Source: Prevotella sp.
GTDB lineage: Bacteria > Bacteroidota > Bacteroidia > Bacteroidales > Bacteroidaceae
Assembly: GCA_016901395.1 (NCBI GenBank)
Contig: JAEAMQ010000100.1
Coordinates: 1-32,857 of the forward strand
Reading direction: 5' to 3'
DNA length: 32,857 nt
Position 1 is the first letter of the stretch; each line of letters opens with the position of its first letter. Shown here piece after piece: positions 1 through 11,417 of the stretch. Both the position numbers and the translations under genes were made by a program. A model generated the notes under the pieces. That model did not search any database. It was not told where the DNA came from and saw nothing but the letters and a program-made list of their open reading frames with translations.

Positions 1-1
1 C

Positions 2-891
2 ATAGGCCAGTATCTGTACAGCGGCAACGACTATGCAGAGTATTACTCGCAGTTCCCGGCCCACAACACCGTGTGTGTCGACGGCATCTCCTCATACCCC
101 GTCATGATGTCCAACCATGCCTTCGAGATGGTAGACAGTGGCAGACAGCCCTCGGGCCGTGGCCGTCGACCTACAGCGTGGTGTCGTTTGTCGAGCCGGA
201 GAGCCAGGCCGGGCAACAGCGCACCAACGCCATTGTCAAGACTTCGGCCACGGGCGGCTATTATGTCGATATCTTCCGCAGCCGCAAGATGAAGGGAGGC
301 GACAAGACCCATGATTATTTCTACCACAATCTGGGACAGCAGATGAGTGTCACCGCGGCTGACGGCTCGCCCCTGACGTTCCGACCGACCGACGAACTGG
401 CCTTTGCCGGCGGACACCTCTACGCCTACAGTTACCTATATAATAAGGAGGAGACCACCGACTCGGGCGACATCCGTGCGGAGTTTGTCACCAACGACGA
501 CATCCGCATGACGCTCTGGATGCGGCGCGACAGCAACCGGACCATCATCAAGGCCCTCTCGCCCGTCAACCTCGAATACGAGCGCATGCCCCACCAGCCC
601 TATGACATCAAGAGCCAGCCGGTGCTCACGTTTGTCGCCCGGCAACGTGGCGAGGCGTGGAACCATCCATTTGTGGCCGTCTACGAGCCGAGCAACCGTG
701 CCGAACCCTCCGAAATTCTCGACGTAAGCTATTTCACTCCGCAGGGCGGCGATGCCTCAGCGGTGGGCATCAGGGTGCGGTTGCGCGACGGGTCGACCGA
801 TTATGTGTTCTCCTCGCCGAACCCCTGCCGCATGACTTACAATGGCATGACCGTCGAAGGGCGGTATGGTGTGGTCAGGACAAGACCCTGA
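2..891 (+). CDS. Heparinase II/III-like protein, C-terminal part, apparent frameshift
   Basis: Only the 3' end lies in the window. From base 2 the frame reads a stretch with HNTVCVDGISSYP, which resembles the conserved HNTV(V)VDG segment of heparinase II/III-type polysaccharide lyases. That frame ends at a stop at 292. The plausible continuation (WQTALGPWPSTYSVVSF, then DYFYHNLGQQ) is in the frame starting at base 1 and runs to TGA at 889-891. The switch falls at about 131-145. The rest is beta-rich, as in the C-terminal sandwich domain of the family. The family cleaves uronic-acid-containing polysaccharides by beta-elimination; the substrate here cannot be told. The frameshift may be real decay or a sequencing or assembly error. 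Family assignment is moderate because the catalytic domain is outside the window. It faces the operon that follows. Confidence 0.6.
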   Translation, partial: RPVSVQRQRLCRVLLAVPGPQHRVCRRHLLIPRHDVQPCLRDGRQWQTALGPWPSTYSVVSFVEPESQAGQQRTNAIVKTSATGGYYVDIFRSRKMKGGDKTHDYFYHNLGQQMSVTAADGSPLTFRPTDELAFAGGHLYAYSYLYNKEETTDSGDIRAEFVTNDDIRMTLWMRRDSNRTIIKALSPVNLEYERMPHQPYDIKSQPVLTFVARQRGEAWNHPFVAVYEPSNRAEPSEILDVSYFTPQGGDASAVGIRVRLRDGSTDYVFSSPNPCRMTYNGMTVEGRYGVVRTRP

Positions 892-895
892 CCAC
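871..895 (+). terminator. Stem-loop overlapping the heparinase-like stop codon
   Basis: GTGGTCAGG (871-879) pairs perfectly with CCTGACCAC (887-895) around a 7-nt loop, and a T-rich stretch (CTCTTTTT) begins at about 908. The stop codon TGA at 889-891 lies inside the right arm. This looks like an intrinsic terminator for the upstream gene, although the T tract is 12 nt from the stem, so efficiency is uncertain. Confidence 0.5.
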
Positions 896-1156
896 TCCCC
901 CACTTTGCTCTTTTTGCAAAGGGATTGTCCACCATCTCTTCAACACAGTTTCGCAAAACGAATGGCAACACTATGCCGCTTTTGGATAAGTTCGCCACCA
1001 AAACAAATCAAAAAAATCTGTTGAAAGATCTTGAACAATTGGTCTCAAACCAGCCTTTCATTTGAAAAGAACAGTCATTCCATTGAAATTCTGGCTTAAA
1101 ACAGCCCTTCTACAAATCGCTAACACTCAGCATCTTGTAAATAATTGAAAAAAGAA

Positions 1157-1266
1157 GGCTCTGCGATTCGTACCGAACCGCAAGACGATTACTATCGAAT
1201 CGAGTTGCCGTTAGTATCGAATCGTGCGATGGTTAGTATCTTTTCGTAATACGAAAAGGCCTTGCT
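1157..1266. repeat. 22-bp degenerate tandem repeat, copy A, in the 892-1562 intergenic gap
   Basis: Five 22-bp units run head to tail: 1157-1178, 1179-1200, 1201-1222, 1223-1244 and a divergent 1245-1266. The approximate consensus is CGCAAGACGATTAGTATCGAAT. A perfect palindrome TTTTCGTA-A-TACGAAAA lies at 1241-1257. The same repeat occurs at 10972-11059 and 21625-21690. The flank from 1041 (GGTCTCAAAC) to the repeat also resembles the flank of copy B from 10857, including CTTGTAAA followed by TTGA. No convincing gene is seen in 892-1562. Function unknown. Confidence 0.8.
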
Positions 1267-1519
1267 GCATCGTGAAAAACGTCTGTTTGCTGTCCCATTT
1301 CACGCAAAACTCACTCCAATCCCCCCTTTTTCACCTCTCGACGAGATGAAAATCTGCTTTCCACGTCTTGTTTTTCCTTCAGTCACCTCTGCTTTTCTCC
1401 TCGTTCATAAGGTAGATTTGGGCTAAAGACTAATGAATAATATTGACAACAAGAGGTTGCGCCCACATTACATTGAGGGAGTTATCACTTCAAATAAAAT
1501 GTGGGATTGTTTATTAAAA

Positions 1520-1548
1520 AGGGCTTCGCCTTGGATTGGCAAAGCCCT
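1520..1548 (-). terminator. Intrinsic terminator of the debranching operon
   Basis: On the minus strand AGGGCTTTGCC and GGCGAAGCCCT form an 11-bp stem with one mismatch and a 7-nt loop, followed by TTTTTAATAAAC. It lies 14 nt beyond the stop codon of the last GH43 gene. Confidence 0.8.
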
Positions 1549-1562
1549 GAAGGGTCGTTCGT

Positions 1563-2939
1563 TTATTCCATTTTCCACCAGTCCATCGTCAGCAGTTGCC
1601 GGCCTTTCTGTCCTTTGAAGGCAAAAAACAGGTCGTGGATGCCGGTGGGCGACGATGGGATATCGGCCTGAATGGTCTGCCATTCCTCCCAACCGCCAGT
1701 GGCAGGGACAGTGATCTCGGCCACGGGTTTGTCACCAATGCTGTCAGTATATAGCTCAATCTGTCCGCCCTGCGTGGCACTTGCCGCCCGCAAGGCGATG
1801 CGACGGGGACCAGCCGACCCGAAATCGACATGCGCCACCTTCATCCAGTCGCCATGATGCACATCGCTGAGATACACTCCCGTACGGAGGTTTTGCCCTG
1901 TGGTCAGGCCGTGGGAGAAGGCCATCGTCTCGGCTTCCACACGCCGGTAGGGATTGAAAGTGCCGACAGGGGTCACGCCTTCGGCCGTGGGCATGATGGT
2001 CGGAATGGTGCCGTCGGCATTGAAGACGAACTCCTCCACCGCCATGCTGCGTGCGAACCCACCGCCACCGGGTAGGTTTCCGGTGTGATAGAAGAAATAG
2101 TCGTGGCCCTTGAACGTAGCGAGACCACAATGATTGGTAAACGAACGGGTGGAGTTGAGTTGCGGCATGATGGTGCCTTTATAGGTCCACGGACCCAGAG
2201 GTTTCTTGCTCATGGAGTAGGCCAGATGCTCGGGCACGCCGCCTGCGGCATACAACATATAATAATTCTTGCCACGTCTGGCCAGCCAGGGGCCTTCGGT
2301 ATAGAGGTCTTTGTATTTCACGCCCTTGTCGCGCTTGCCAGGCGATGGTGCGCCAAAACTCTTTTCGTTTTGGTCTACCAGCGTTACCGGGCCGTCAAAA
2401 CTTACCATATCAGGGTTGAGTTTGGCCTGATGTATCTCCGGATTGCCCCAGACTAGGTAGGCATTCTCACCGTCCACCAGGGCTGTGGGGTCTATATTGT
2501 CCCATTTCCCGTCATCATAGAGGGGTTTTCCAAGAGCATCCCGGAACGGTCCCACGGGACTGTCGCCCACCGCCACGCCAATGGCCATGCCACCACTAAG
2601 CTTGGAATGGGCACAGACATACCAATAATATTTGCCGTTGCGCTCCACACACTGCGTCGCCCACGCCCTATCGTCGGCCCAACTGAAACTGTTGAGTCCG
2701 AGCAATTCGCCGTGGTCGGTCCAGTTCACCATATCGGTCGTGGAGTAAACGCGCCACTGATACATCCAGAAAAAGTCGGCCCCCGGCTCGTCTACGTCTG
2801 CATAGACATAGAGTGTGTCACCTTTCACCAGCGGCGCGGGGTCGGCGGTGTATCGGGTTTGCACAATGGGGTTTTGGGCATTCAGGGCAGCCGACAGCAT
2901 GAGGGCGGCACCTACAAACAGAGTTCTTATGATGGTCAT
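1563..2939 (-). CDS. GH43 glycosidase with C-terminal CBM6, exported
   Basis: Predicted glycoside hydrolase family 43 (five-bladed propeller), 458 aa, with a signal peptide ending near residue 21 (ALNAQ). The three GH43 acidic residues are visible: D33 in TADPAP (general base), D150 in WDNIDPT (pKa modulator) and E215 in YTEGPW (general acid). The GH43 domain covers about 24-310; a CBM6-type module starts at about residue 332 (NPYRRVEAETM) and runs to the C-terminus. Likely role: removing L-arabinofuranosyl groups from arabinoxylan or its oligosaccharides in the periplasm or at the surface; a xylosidase activity cannot be excluded. Last gene of the five-gene operon, 9 bp after the GH97 gene and followed by a terminator. 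It is a clear paralogue of the GH43 at 4904-6244, with the same domain plan and the same linker to CBM6. Confidence 0.88.
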   Translation of the reverse strand: MTIIRTLFVGAALMLSAALNAQNPIVQTRYTADPAPLVKGDTLYVYADVDEPGADFFWMYQWRVYSTTDMVNWTDHGELLGLNSFSWADDRAWATQCVERNGKYYWYVCAHSKLSGGMAIGVAVGDSPVGPFRDALGKPLYDDGKWDNIDPTALVDGENAYLVWGNPEIHQAKLNPDMVSFDGPVTLVDQNEKSFGAPSPGKRDKGVKYKDLYTEGPWLARRGKNYYMLYAAGGVPEHLAYSMSKKPLGPWTYKGTIMPQLNSTRSFTNHCGLATFKGHDYFFYHTGNLPGGGGFARSMAVEEFVFNADGTIPTIMPTAEGVTPVGTFNPYRRVEAETMAFSHGLTTGQNLRTGVYLSDVHHGDWMKVAHVDFGSAGPRRIALRAASATQGGQIELYTDSIGDKPVAEITVPATGGWEEWQTIQADIPSSPTGIHDLFFAFKGQKGRQLLTMDWWKME

Positions 2940-2948
2940 GATGCGGAT

Positions 2949-4892
2949 TTATTGGGGTGATGATACCATGACGAGGCCACCGTTCTGCGGTATCGTGATA
3001 TTTACCTTGCGCTTATAGGTCATGGTCTTTACATTGCCTTGCAAAGCGGGGTTGTCGGCATACACTGTCAGCTCACTGCCCGACTCCAACATGGGCAGGG
3101 CGAGGCTGCGCTTCAGCGGTTCTTTCTCCGCATTGATGCCCACAATATACCATTGGTGGCCATGCCGGCGGGCCATGATGACATACTTGCCGGGGTAGCC
3201 GTCGATGAATTTCACCTCGTCCCACGTGGTCGGCACATGCTTCATGAAGTTGATGGCCCATGCGGGCGCGTCGGTAAGATTATTGGGTGCGAGGGCAAAA
3301 TGCTGCACTGCGCTTTGGAACATCACTGCCGTGGCCAGGGCAAACACGTCGGACGTGCGGCGCTGGTTGCCCGTGCGGTTGTTGGAATTGTAGTACTTGT
3401 TGAGGGCAGAACCACCGAAATCCATGCTGCCCACGGTGTTGCGCACGAAGGGATGGATACAGGCATTGCGGGCCTCGGCATCGCACATGCCCTGCGAGAA
3501 GTGCAGATTTTCACTGGCAAGGACGGCTTCGCTGGCCGCGTAATTGGGGTACATGCGCTCCCATCCGCGTGGCAACGTGCAGCCGTGGAAGATGCAGAGC
3601 AGTCCGTAGTCGTTGGCATCGCTCAGGATTTGCTCATAACGCTGCAGCATATCCTGCTTGTCTCCGCCGAAGAAATCGACCTTGATGCCGCGGATGCCGG
3701 TCTTCTGCATCCAGCGCATCTCTGCTTTTCGCTTGGCGGGGTCACTCATCAGACTGCGCGGTCCCTGCGGAGCGTCGTTCCAATAACCATTGGAATTGTA
3801 CCAGAGATAGAGACTCACGCCCTTCGTGCGGCCGTAATCGGCCAGCCGCTCAATGCCCTCGCGACCAATCTGAGTGTCCCACAGGGCATCAATCAGGACG
3901 GAATTATAGCCCAAAGCGGCCGAAAAGTCGATGTAACGCTTCTGTTCATCGAAGTTGCAACTGGCGTCCATGCCGATAATCCAGCTCCATGTGCCTTTGC
4001 CATATACATACTCCTGTGAGGCGGGATAACGCTGGTCTGCCAAGTCGAAAGGCACGGTGGTCTCCACAATATTGGCCAGATCGCGGCCCAGGGTGATGGT
4101 GCGCCAGGGCGTCTGACCCGGCAACGAGAGGCCAGGCTCTACCGATCCCAGTCCGTTTCCCTCGCCCGGCTGGGGAAATCCGATGGTATAGAGTCCGTCG
4201 CTATGCCCGATGAGCCGACTGCCGCAATAGTTTCCGCCTACCCCGGTCTCTGAAATCAAGGCCCAACCAGAGTTTCCCAGTCTGAACAAACAGGGGAAAG
4301 TGTAGCCCTCGCCCCATCCGTTCTTGCCCAGAGTATCGTCGCAAGTGTAGTTGGTCTCATAGCTGGGAGACGTCGCTGCGAACCCGCCCATTGGCTTAGA
4401 CTGGGGACAAAGGAAGGTCGTTGTGCCTTCGGCGAAACGAAATCCGGAGTTTTCGCGCTGGACAACTTCCCTTAATTGATTGTGCGAAGGATAGAGACGA
4501 TAGCAATAAGCCACGTCGCGCTCGGTCAGACGGAATACTACATCCATCGAGTCGCCTTGCGAAGTCTTGAACCGGCACACCGCTTCGGTGGCCCGATAAT
4601 CCACTGCCGACTGCTTGATATTGCTGAGCTGGTAGTGGTCTTCGATAGTTTTCTGGTCTACCTTGACCAGATTTAACTGGGCCGAAAAATCCCTGTTGGG
4701 GGTGACAAAGCCCAATGGTGAGGGCTGAATCAGGGTCTGACCGTCGAACGATACGGTATAGGTGGGTTGTCCGCCGTTATCCGAAAGGGTCACTTTGATG
4801 GTTTCCCGGGGGCTGACAATGGTCTTCTCCGTTGCCAGAACCGACAACGACGCGCATAGCCCCGCCATGAGTAGTTGGTATCTTTTCATCAT
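2949..4892 (-). CDS. GH97 retaining glycosidase (alpha-galactosidase / beta-L-arabinopyranosidase type)
   Basis: Glycoside hydrolase family 97, about 647 aa from the chosen start. An in-frame ATG exists at 4919, but it would put acidic residues before the signal peptide and overlap the upstream gene by 16 bp; the tandem ATGs at 4892/4889 begin directly with the signal MKRYQLLMAGLCASLSVLA. The N-terminal beta-sandwich covers roughly the first 280 residues, followed by a TIM barrel. IKVDFFGGD carries an Asp (D415 counted from the 4919 ATG) where retaining GH97 enzymes have their nucleophile; inverting SusB-type alpha-glucosidases lack it. A Glu in AASEAVLASE is a candidate acid/base. The substrate is therefore likely alpha-galactosyl or beta-L-arabinopyranosyl rather than starch. 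In an operon with GH43, GH95 and esterase genes it probably removes a terminal sugar from complex xylan side chains. Confidence 0.88.
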   Translation of the reverse strand: MMKRYQLLMAGLCASLSVLATEKTIVSPRETIKVTLSDNGGQPTYTVSFDGQTLIQPSPLGFVTPNRDFSAQLNLVKVDQKTIEDHYQLSNIKQSAVDYRATEAVCRFKTSQGDSMDVVFRLTERDVAYCYRLYPSHNQLREVVQRENSGFRFAEGTTTFLCPQSKPMGGFAATSPSYETNYTCDDTLGKNGWGEGYTFPCLFRLGNSGWALISETGVGGNYCGSRLIGHSDGLYTIGFPQPGEGNGLGSVEPGLSLPGQTPWRTITLGRDLANIVETTVPFDLADQRYPASQEYVYGKGTWSWIIGMDASCNFDEQKRYIDFSAALGYNSVLIDALWDTQIGREGIERLADYGRTKGVSLYLWYNSNGYWNDAPQGPRSLMSDPAKRKAEMRWMQKTGIRGIKVDFFGGDKQDMLQRYEQILSDANDYGLLCIFHGCTLPRGWERMYPNYAASEAVLASENLHFSQGMCDAEARNACIHPFVRNTVGSMDFGGSALNKYYNSNNRTGNQRRTSDVFALATAVMFQSAVQHFALAPNNLTDAPAWAINFMKHVPTTWDEVKFIDGYPGKYVIMARRHGHQWYIVGINAEKEPLKRSLALPMLESGSELTVYADNPALQGNVKTMTYKRKVNITIPQNGGLVMVSSPQ

Positions 4893-4903
4893 TTTGAGAT
4901 TGT

Positions 4904-6244
4904 CTATTTCATTTTCCAATAATCGAATTTCATATCATCTTTTCCTGCATTCTTCTTGAAACACAGGTACAAGTCATGCACCCCCTTCGCTTTTTTCACC
5001 TTACAGGTCATCTCCTGAAAGCGGTCTGTGCCGCCCGTGGCTTTGACATGAAGCAGTCCCACTGGCTTGTTCTTCTCGCCGTCAAGCCTCAGTTCTATGG
5101 TTCCCTCGTATGTTGCGGCCACAGAAGCGATAAAGCGCCTGGCACCTTTCTTGCCGAAATCCACTCCCCGAAGACGGATATACTCTCCGTCATCGATATT
5201 AGTCACCGCAATTCCACGGCCGTCTGCGAGTTTCTCTGTCTTCAACCCATAGCCCCAATTCATCGTTTCGGCCTCGACCCGACGGTATGGATTCAGATAC
5301 TCCAGTTGCTTCAGGGGCTGCTGGTCGAGCCAATAGGGTACCTCCTGGATGGTTCCATCCGCGTTGTATGTAATCTCCGAGGCCGACACCGAACGCCGTT
5401 CGTGATGCTCCATCGTCTGCAGATGCATGATGTCGTAGTTCAAACCAAACACATAGGAGTGTCCTTTGTAGTCGATAATACCTGGGTGATTGCCCCGCGA
5501 ACGGTCTGTAGGGCGCATGATATACCCCTTGCTCGTCCAGGGACCCGTAGGAGATTCGCTCATGGCATAGCCGATAGCCTCGGGGCAGCAAGTTGAGGCG
5601 AAAGCCAGATAATAATGTCCTTTGCGCTTGTAAAACCACGGACCTTCCTGATAATGTTCTATATGGTAGGGCAAACGGACTACGCTATCCTTGAGCGTTA
5701 CCATGTCATCGTTGAGCCGAGCGTAGTAAGTGTAAGGATTTCCCCAGTACATATAGGCCTGTCCGTCATCGTCAATCCACACCGATGGGTCTATATCGTA
5801 CCAGTTGCTCTTATCCCAAACAATGGGTTTGCCTATCGGATCCTTGAACGGGCCGTATGGGGTGTCGGAGACAAGCACACCGATTCCATGTCCGTGGAGT
5901 GGACAATACATATAGAATTTCCCGTTTCTGGCAATCACATGCATGGCCCATGCACCGTTGTCGCGAGTCCGCCAGACGAAATCTTTGGTAGAGGCCACCG
6001 CACCATGATCGGTCCAATTCACCATGTCGGTGGAAGTATAGAGCAACCAATCGTACATCTCGAAGCCATTGGCAGTATCTTCATCGTGGGTGGTATACAG
6101 GTAAACGGTGTCGTTGTAGACCATCGGCGCAGAGTCTGCGGTATATTTGGTCTGAACGAGTGGCATGTTCTGGGCCGAGATTTCCACAGTTCCCAGCGTG
6201 GAAGTCAGTAGAAATCCAACCATGAATTTGATTTTGAGATTCAT
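4904..6244 (-). CDS. GH43 glycosidase with C-terminal CBM6 (second copy), exported
   Basis: 446-aa GH43 enzyme with a signal peptide ending near EISAQ (about residue 25). Catalytic acids are placed as in the family: D37 (in TADSAP, where Ser replaces the usual Pro), D152 (YDIDPS) and E200 (HYQEGPW). GRGNHPG provides the conserved active-site His region. The CBM6-type module begins with NPYRRVEAETM near residue 319. Predicted to release arabinofuranose or xylose substituents from xylan fragments outside the cytoplasm. It lies 13 bp downstream of the GH95 gene and directly precedes GH97. It shares architecture and many motifs with the GH43 at 1563-2939, so the two probably arose by duplication; sequence divergence suggests different linkage specificities. 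Confidence 0.88.
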   Translation of the reverse strand: MNLKIKFMVGFLLTSTLGTVEISAQNMPLVQTKYTADSAPMVYNDTVYLYTTHDEDTANGFEMYDWLLYTSTDMVNWTDHGAVASTKDFVWRTRDNGAWAMHVIARNGKFYMYCPLHGHGIGVLVSDTPYGPFKDPIGKPIVWDKSNWYDIDPSVWIDDDGQAYMYWGNPYTYYARLNDDMVTLKDSVVRLPYHIEHYQEGPWFYKRKGHYYLAFASTCCPEAIGYAMSESPTGPWTSKGYIMRPTDRSRGNHPGIIDYKGHSYVFGLNYDIMHLQTMEHHERRSVSASEITYNADGTIQEVPYWLDQQPLKQLEYLNPYRRVEAETMNWGYGLKTEKLADGRGIAVTNIDDGEYIRLRGVDFGKKGARRFIASVAATYEGTIELRLDGEKNKPVGLLHVKATGGTDRFQEMTCKVKKAKGVHDLYLCFKKNAGKDDMKFDYWKMK

Positions 6245-6257
6245 AAATGAAAGGTTA

Positions 6258-8711
6258 TTAATGGGTATATAATGTTTGTGCGGTCACGCGATAGGACTTT
6301 TCGGGAAGGGTGGTCAAATCGTATTCGTAGACCTTCTGAATGGCTACGGGGGTGGCAGTCGGCCCGGACGGTCCTTCCACAGGTTTGATTTCGGAACCTG
6401 CCAACAGCGGGTTGGGACACTGACCAGAGGCTATTCTCAATCCCTTGCCTTGCAAAGGCAAGGCTGACCGAAGCCTCAGCACACCACCAAGTCGGGACAA
6501 AACCGTGGCCTCGACTATCTTGCCGTCCTTCCAAGTCATCTCCAACTCAAAGCCTCCACGGGCGCACAGCCCCCTCACATGACCCAAAACCCATGCGTCG
6601 GGCAGTGCTGGAAGGAGATGCAACGCACCGTCATGGCTCTGCATGAGCATCTCCACGATACCCGCAGTGCAACCGAAATTGCCGTCGATTTGGAACGGGG
6701 GATGGGCATCAAAGAGGTTGGGATACATCCGGCCATTGGGATATTGCTGGGTCATTGAGTCGTTGGGCAACAGCTGAAGCAGGTTGGAGAGTATCCTGAA
6801 CGCATGGTTTCCGTCCAGCATTCTGGCCCAGAAATTCATCTTCCAGGCCAGACTCCACCCCGTAGCCATATCTCCCCGCTGCAACAATGTGTTGCGTGCG
6901 GCCTGGAAAAGCTGTGGATGGGTATAAGGAGAAACCTGATTTGAAGGGTAAAGCCCATAGAGATGGGAGATGTGCCGGTGCTCATCCTTGGGGTCATCGG
7001 CATCTTCCTGCCACTCCTGCAACTGTCCATAGCGGCCGATTTTCATAGGAGGAAGCGCGGCGATGGCGGTGTGCAGACTGTCGGCATAGGCACTGCTGCC
7101 ACCCAGAATGCGGGTGGCTTGCAAACTGTTGGACAACACGTCGAAGGCAATTTGATTGTCCATCGTGCAGCCCGCACCCACGGGCGACTTCCCGTTGGGT
7201 CCATGTTCGGGCGACACCGACGGCACCACCACCCGATAGCCCGTGCGTGGATCGGTCTGCATATAGTCGAGATAGAAATCGGCCGCGCCCTTCAACAAGG
7301 GGTACCAACGCTGGAGAAACGCCTTGTCGCCAGTGTAGAGATAGTGCTGCCACAGATGGGTCGAGAGCCACCCGCCACCATTGGGGAACATGCCCCAATA
7401 GGCCCCGTCGACCGGTCCGGCAATACGCCAGAGGTCGGTGTTGTGATGTGCCACCCACCCCCGGCAGTCATACATCTCGCGGGCGGTCTTCGCGCCGGTC
7501 TGACTGAGGTCTCCGACGAGCGAGAACAGGGGTTGCAGCGTCTCCCTAAGGTTACACATCTCGGCGGGCCAGTAGTTCATCTCGGTGTTGATATTGATGG
7601 TATACTTGCTGTCCCACGGCGCATTGCGCTTGTCATTCCATATTCCCTGCAGGTTGGCGGCCTGTCCGCCGGGCTGCGACGAGGCTATGAGCAAGTAGCG
7701 GCCATAGTTGAACATCAGAGTCACCATACCCATGTCGTCGCTTCCCGCAAACTGCCTCAGCCGCTCATCGGTGGGCAATGACGCGTTGGGCGAGACAGAA
7801 CGCCCGTCCAACGAGAGGCTCACCCTGTCGTACTGCCTGCGGTAAGCCTCCACATGACGGTGCAAAAGGCGGTCGAACGACTGCCCATTGATACCCGCCA
7901 AAAGCTGCTCCACGGCGCCCTTCGCGTCTCCACTCACGTCGTGATAGTTCACGAAATTGGTGGCGGCGGCTATGTAAATCTCCGTGTTCGAGGCGTGTTC
8001 CACCCGCAGACTGTCACCCGAAGCCCTCACCCGGCCATTGCCTTTGACCACAATCTGATACCGTGCCCGCAGCTTTCCGGGTATTCCTTCCTGACTCTCA
8101 CCCATGACCTCGCCTTCCAAAACATGGTCGTGGGCCTGCACCTGGGATTGGAAAAGACTGTGTACCGAGATGCTGAACGAGATGCGTCGCGATGACTTGA
8201 TGCGCATTCCAATTACCTTTTCAGGCAGGGAAGCAAACGTCACGCGGCGGATTTTCACCTTTCCTATAATATAGCTCACCTCGTGCCGCGACGTCTGCAG
8301 GTCCAGACTGCGGGAGTATTGCCCCACTTTCCCCTGTAAGTCAAACCGCAACCGCACGTCGCTCAACGGCAGGAAGCGCATGCCATGAGGTCCTTTCACC
8401 ACGTGCTGGTCTATCAGTTTCTGGGCCTCGCCCTCTTTTCCCTCAAAGATTTTCTGCCTGATTTCAGGCAGGTAGGACAGCGATTCCTGAGAATTGTTGT
8501 CGTATGGGCCTCCCGACCAAAACGTGGTCTCGTTCAGCAAAAGGGTTTCCTCTGTGGTGCCGCCATAGACCATCGCCCCCAGGAAGCCATTGCCGACGGG
8601 CAGAGCCTCTACCCATTGCGTGGCGGGACGGTTGTACCAAAGCCGCTGTTGGGCACTGCCCGCGAGGGCCAAGAGCAGGAATAGTCCAAGGAGAAAGTTT
8701 TTTTTCAACAT
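6258..8711 (-). CDS. GH95 alpha-L-fucosidase / alpha-L-galactosidase
   Basis: 817 aa, full length for glycoside hydrolase family 95, with a signal peptide ([20 protein letters not shown]). The N-terminal beta-domain begins with [18 protein letters not shown] and [12 protein letters not shown]; the (alpha/alpha)6 barrel contains the hallmark HHNTDLWR and [14 protein letters not shown] segments. Family members are inverting alpha-1,2-L-fucosidases, but a GH95 from the Bacteroides ovatus complex-xylan locus is an alpha-L-galactosidase acting on corn glucuronoarabinoxylan. Given esterase, GH43 and GH97 partners in the same operon, alpha-L-galactosidase is the better guess here; the sequence alone does not decide. 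It is 9 bp downstream of the esterase gene and 13 bp upstream of GH43, so it is co-transcribed. Confidence 0.92.
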   Translation of the reverse strand: MLKKNFLLGLFLLLALAGSAQQRLWYNRPATQWVEALPVGNGFLGAMVYGGTTEETLLLNETTFWSGGPYDNNSQESLSYLPEIRQKIFEGKEGEAQKLIDQHVVKGPHGMRFLPLSDVRLRFDLQGKVGQYSRSLDLQTSRHEVSYIIGKVKIRRVTFASLPEKVIGMRIKSSRRISFSISVHSLFQSQVQAHDHVLEGEVMGESQEGIPGKLRARYQIVVKGNGRVRASGDSLRVEHASNTEIYIAAATNFVNYHDVSGDAKGAVEQLLAGINGQSFDRLLHRHVEAYRRQYDRVSLSLDGRSVSPNASLPTDERLRQFAGSDDMGMVTLMFNYGRYLLIASSQPGGQAANLQGIWNDKRNAPWDSKYTININTEMNYWPAEMCNLRETLQPLFSLVGDLSQTGAKTAREMYDCRGWVAHHNTDLWRIAGPVDGAYWGMFPNGGGWLSTHLWQHYLYTGDKAFLQRWYPLLKGAADFYLDYMQTDPRTGYRVVVPSVSPEHGPNGKSPVGAGCTMDNQIAFDVLSNSLQATRILGGSSAYADSLHTAIAALPPMKIGRYGQLQEWQEDADDPKDEHRHISHLYGLYPSNQVSPYTHPQLFQAARNTLLQRGDMATGWSLAWKMNFWARMLDGNHAFRILSNLLQLLPNDSMTQQYPNGRMYPNLFDAHPPFQIDGNFGCTAGIVEMLMQSHDGALHLLPALPDAWVLGHVRGLCARGGFELEMTWKDGKIVEATVLSRLGGVLRLRSALPLQGKGLRIASGQCPNPLLAGSEIKPVEGPSGPTATPVAIQKVYEYDLTTLPEKSYRVTAQTLYTH

Positions 8712-8720
8712 GTATAGGGG

Positions 8721-10722
<2,002 letters not shown>

Positions 10723-10971
10723 ATCATATTCTATATGTTTCAGAATGTTGCGCTGATGTGCCCAACTCTGCTAAAAGCCCACATCTTGATGGGTTGCCAT
10801 CTCTACAGAGCCGTCTCGGTCTGGCCGACTAATCCTGATGAAAAAATTTGAAGAATGGTCTCAAAACCTGCCCTCATTTTGAAATCACCACACCTCTGGC
10901 CCAAAAAGGAGAGAAAAATGCCATTTCTGAAAGCCTTGATTATCAGAACCTTGTAAAAAGTTGACAAAAAC

Positions 10972-11059
10972 GGTTTTACGATTACTATCGAATCGTGAGA
11001 CGATTAGTACCTAATCGCACGACGATAAGGGTCTTATCGCACGACGAAAACGGCCTTTC
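10972..11059. repeat. 22-bp degenerate tandem repeat, copy B, in the 10706-11318 intergenic stretch
   Basis: Four 22-bp units: 10972-10993, 10994-11015, 11016-11037 and a divergent 11038-11059. Within them CGATTAG-TAC-CTAATCG (10-unit 2) and CGATAAG-GGT-CTTATCG (unit 3) are perfect palindromes with 7-bp arms and 3-nt loops. The arms differ between units while pairing is kept. Flanking bases from 10857 resemble the flank of copy A at 1041. Nothing else in the stretch looks like a gene; a second TAnnTTTG (TACTTTTG, 11207-11214) is seen without a clear target. Confidence 0.8.
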
Positions 11060-11318
11060 AGCCACGCGATGGAGCCATTTTCGCACATCAGAAGCACCCT
11101 TTTTCGACTAAAAAGCCTGTTTCAAGGCATCAAAATGAGGCCAGCACCACAGAAACATCCTGTTTTCTCATTTTTCCGATGACATCCATATCGCGTTACT
11201 TTTGTTGAAACATCTTGACTATTTCTATTTACCAATTCTCTTTCATCCTCTTACTGCATCTGTCATCATTGCAATGAGGATAGGATTGTCCTGCACTTTT
11301 TTCAAAATACGCCCGTAT

Positions 11319-11384
11319 TGAAACAAAACGGAAACGAATAGAAACATCGTCAAACGATAGATTGGAATAATCTGAATACCTTTG
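11319..11384 (+). promoter_or_regulatory. Promoter and operator of the lone GPH symporter
   Basis: The -7 element TACCTTTG is at 11377-11384. TGAAACAAAACGGAAACG starts at 11319, exactly 58 bp upstream of it, and a second half-site AGAAAC starts at 11340, 21 bp further on. The same arrangement precedes the xylosidase operon, the xyn operon, the predicted small RNA and the kinase gene. The likely binder is the HTCS at 21886-25806 (inference). Confidence 0.7.
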
Positions 11385-11417
11385 TAATATCTTTATGCCA
11401 AAAACCAAAATTACAAT

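Noticed and set aside
1157..1266. CRISPR array
   Set aside because: The 22-bp units are directly adjacent, degenerate and have no unique spacers; no cas genes are nearby.
3039..4019. Long plus-strand open frame of 326 codons opposite GH97
   Set aside because: It is antisense to a clear GH97 gene, has no recognisable motif and reflects high GC content.
11207..11214. TACTTTTG as an extra promoter upstream of the GPH symporter
   Set aside because: No box at 58 bp, and the better placed TACCTTTG at 11377-11384 explains the gene.
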